From Cordia subcordata (lineage: Eukaryota > Streptophyta > Magnoliopsida > Boraginales > Cordiaceae), in assembly GCA_028554755.1 (NCBI GenBank), contig JAPTOF010000001.1:39017501-39081500 (forward strand): DNA of 64,000 nucleotides, read 5' to 3'. The position numbers were made by a program, and so were the translations under genes. Position 1 is the stretch's first letter. Each line of letters starts with the position of its first letter. Shown piece after piece: positions 63,141-64,000 of the stretch. The notes under the pieces were generated by a model that saw nothing but the letters and a program-made list of their open reading frames with translations, was not told the DNA's origin and made no database searches.

Positions 63141-64000
63141 GTGGCAGAAATTCCTTTTCCCATCTTATAATGGATTAAGAGTTGGAATAATTATTTAAGC
63201 TCAAATTTCGTAAAGAACAACGAATTGGGTTAAGGATAAACGATATATTCCTTTTATTTTTGTGATAATGAGCTCATAAGTTGGAAAAAGAAAAAAGATA
63301 AATCTTATGATATAGTACAACTTAACGAGTTATGTTATGACCTTATGTCTAAGACATCACAAGTGAGTCTGATCAATTAGCTAAAAATACTTAAATTTTA
63401 TTATAACAGTAATAGTGAACTTAAATTATTATAGATTGAATACAAATCTCACAAAATTTATATAATGGAGGCGTTACAAGATAACATTATAAGCTATGAA
63501 AATCAAGGTGGGTCATGCATTTTTTTTTGGCGGAGAAGTTCATGCATGATGTTGTATATTCTTACTAAGAAACTTCTTTAATGGTAGAAAAAAGGGAAGA
63601 CCGAGTCAACCAAATAGGGACCCAATATAATTGGCTCTTCTTCAATTTGGCCTATTGTTTAAGGCATAATCATTTGTAAACCTATTGTTAATAAGGCTAA
63701 CCTACTAAGTACTAACTTTGAAAATTCATTTGTATAATTCATATATAGTACTAGTTGTTCATACATTAAACGAACGCGCGAAAATATTGCCTCATCTGGT
63801 AATTATTTTCTTAAATAACTCCTACTCAGCGTGAACATCCTAGTTCTATATTAGCTGGTGGGACGACTTAGTTTCAACGAATTGAACGAAGTAAAGCTCC
63901 CGGAAATTTTGTTGATATAGAAGTTTACTAACTACCTAATTTATAATTTGGCTATAATAACATAGTGAGACAGCTGCAACACAAGCGTCATAATATTTTG
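63141..64000. other. upstream flank of the ATPase homologue
   Basis: AT-rich DNA, presumably promoter side of the minus-strand gene. No gene, RNA or transposon end was recognised. Confidence 0.5.

Overview
This window reads as nuclear DNA of a flowering plant, most likely a eudicot. The genes have GT-AG introns and belong to plant families, the background is AT-rich, and the DNA between genes is packed with small non-autonomous transposons. Seven protein-coding genes and one tRNA gene can be supported by splice-consistent reading frames or family motifs. I cannot name the species.

Layout. 1-5400: AT-rich intergenic DNA without a recognisable gene. 6115-9249 (+): alpha subunit shared by protein farnesyltransferase and geranylgeranyltransferase-I, five coding exons. 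12511-12593 (-): tRNA-Leu(CAA). 12600-23100: transposon-rich DNA with Helitrons, one carrying a nested MITE, and several MITE families. 23307-26772 (+): ARL5-type small GTPase. 28064-31294 (-): heterotrimeric G-protein gamma subunit, four exons. 34136-34672 (+): small proline-rich protein behind a cluster of RY seed-type motifs. 35000-41500: nested transposons, including a TRIM retroelement inserted in a fold-back element. 41638-43328 (+): calmodulin-like protein of the CML8/CML11 type, four exons. 44370-47010 and 52250-52512: three copies of a tRNA-derived SINE. 49572-53010 (-): large acidic protein with four tandem repeats of 35-37 residues, four exons. 58673-62631 (-): plasma-membrane-type (P2B) Ca2+-ATPase homologue, two main exons.

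The most remarkable locus is the ATPase homologue. Its frame is open over 954 codons and the splice junction restores the family spacing exactly. However, the phosphorylated Asp is Asn, the actuator TGES motif is gone, the hinge motif has lost key residues, and both M6 metal ligands are replaced. It looks like a pseudo-pump, meaning a P-type ATPase fold that cannot run the normal cycle, rather than a decayed pseudogene.

Functional links. The prenyltransferase alpha subunit and a likely substrate of its GGTase-I form (the G-gamma protein, ending in CWIL) lie about 19 kb apart. The calmodulin-like gene and the calcium-pump homologue both belong to Ca2+ signalling. These links are inference; plant neighbours are not operons.
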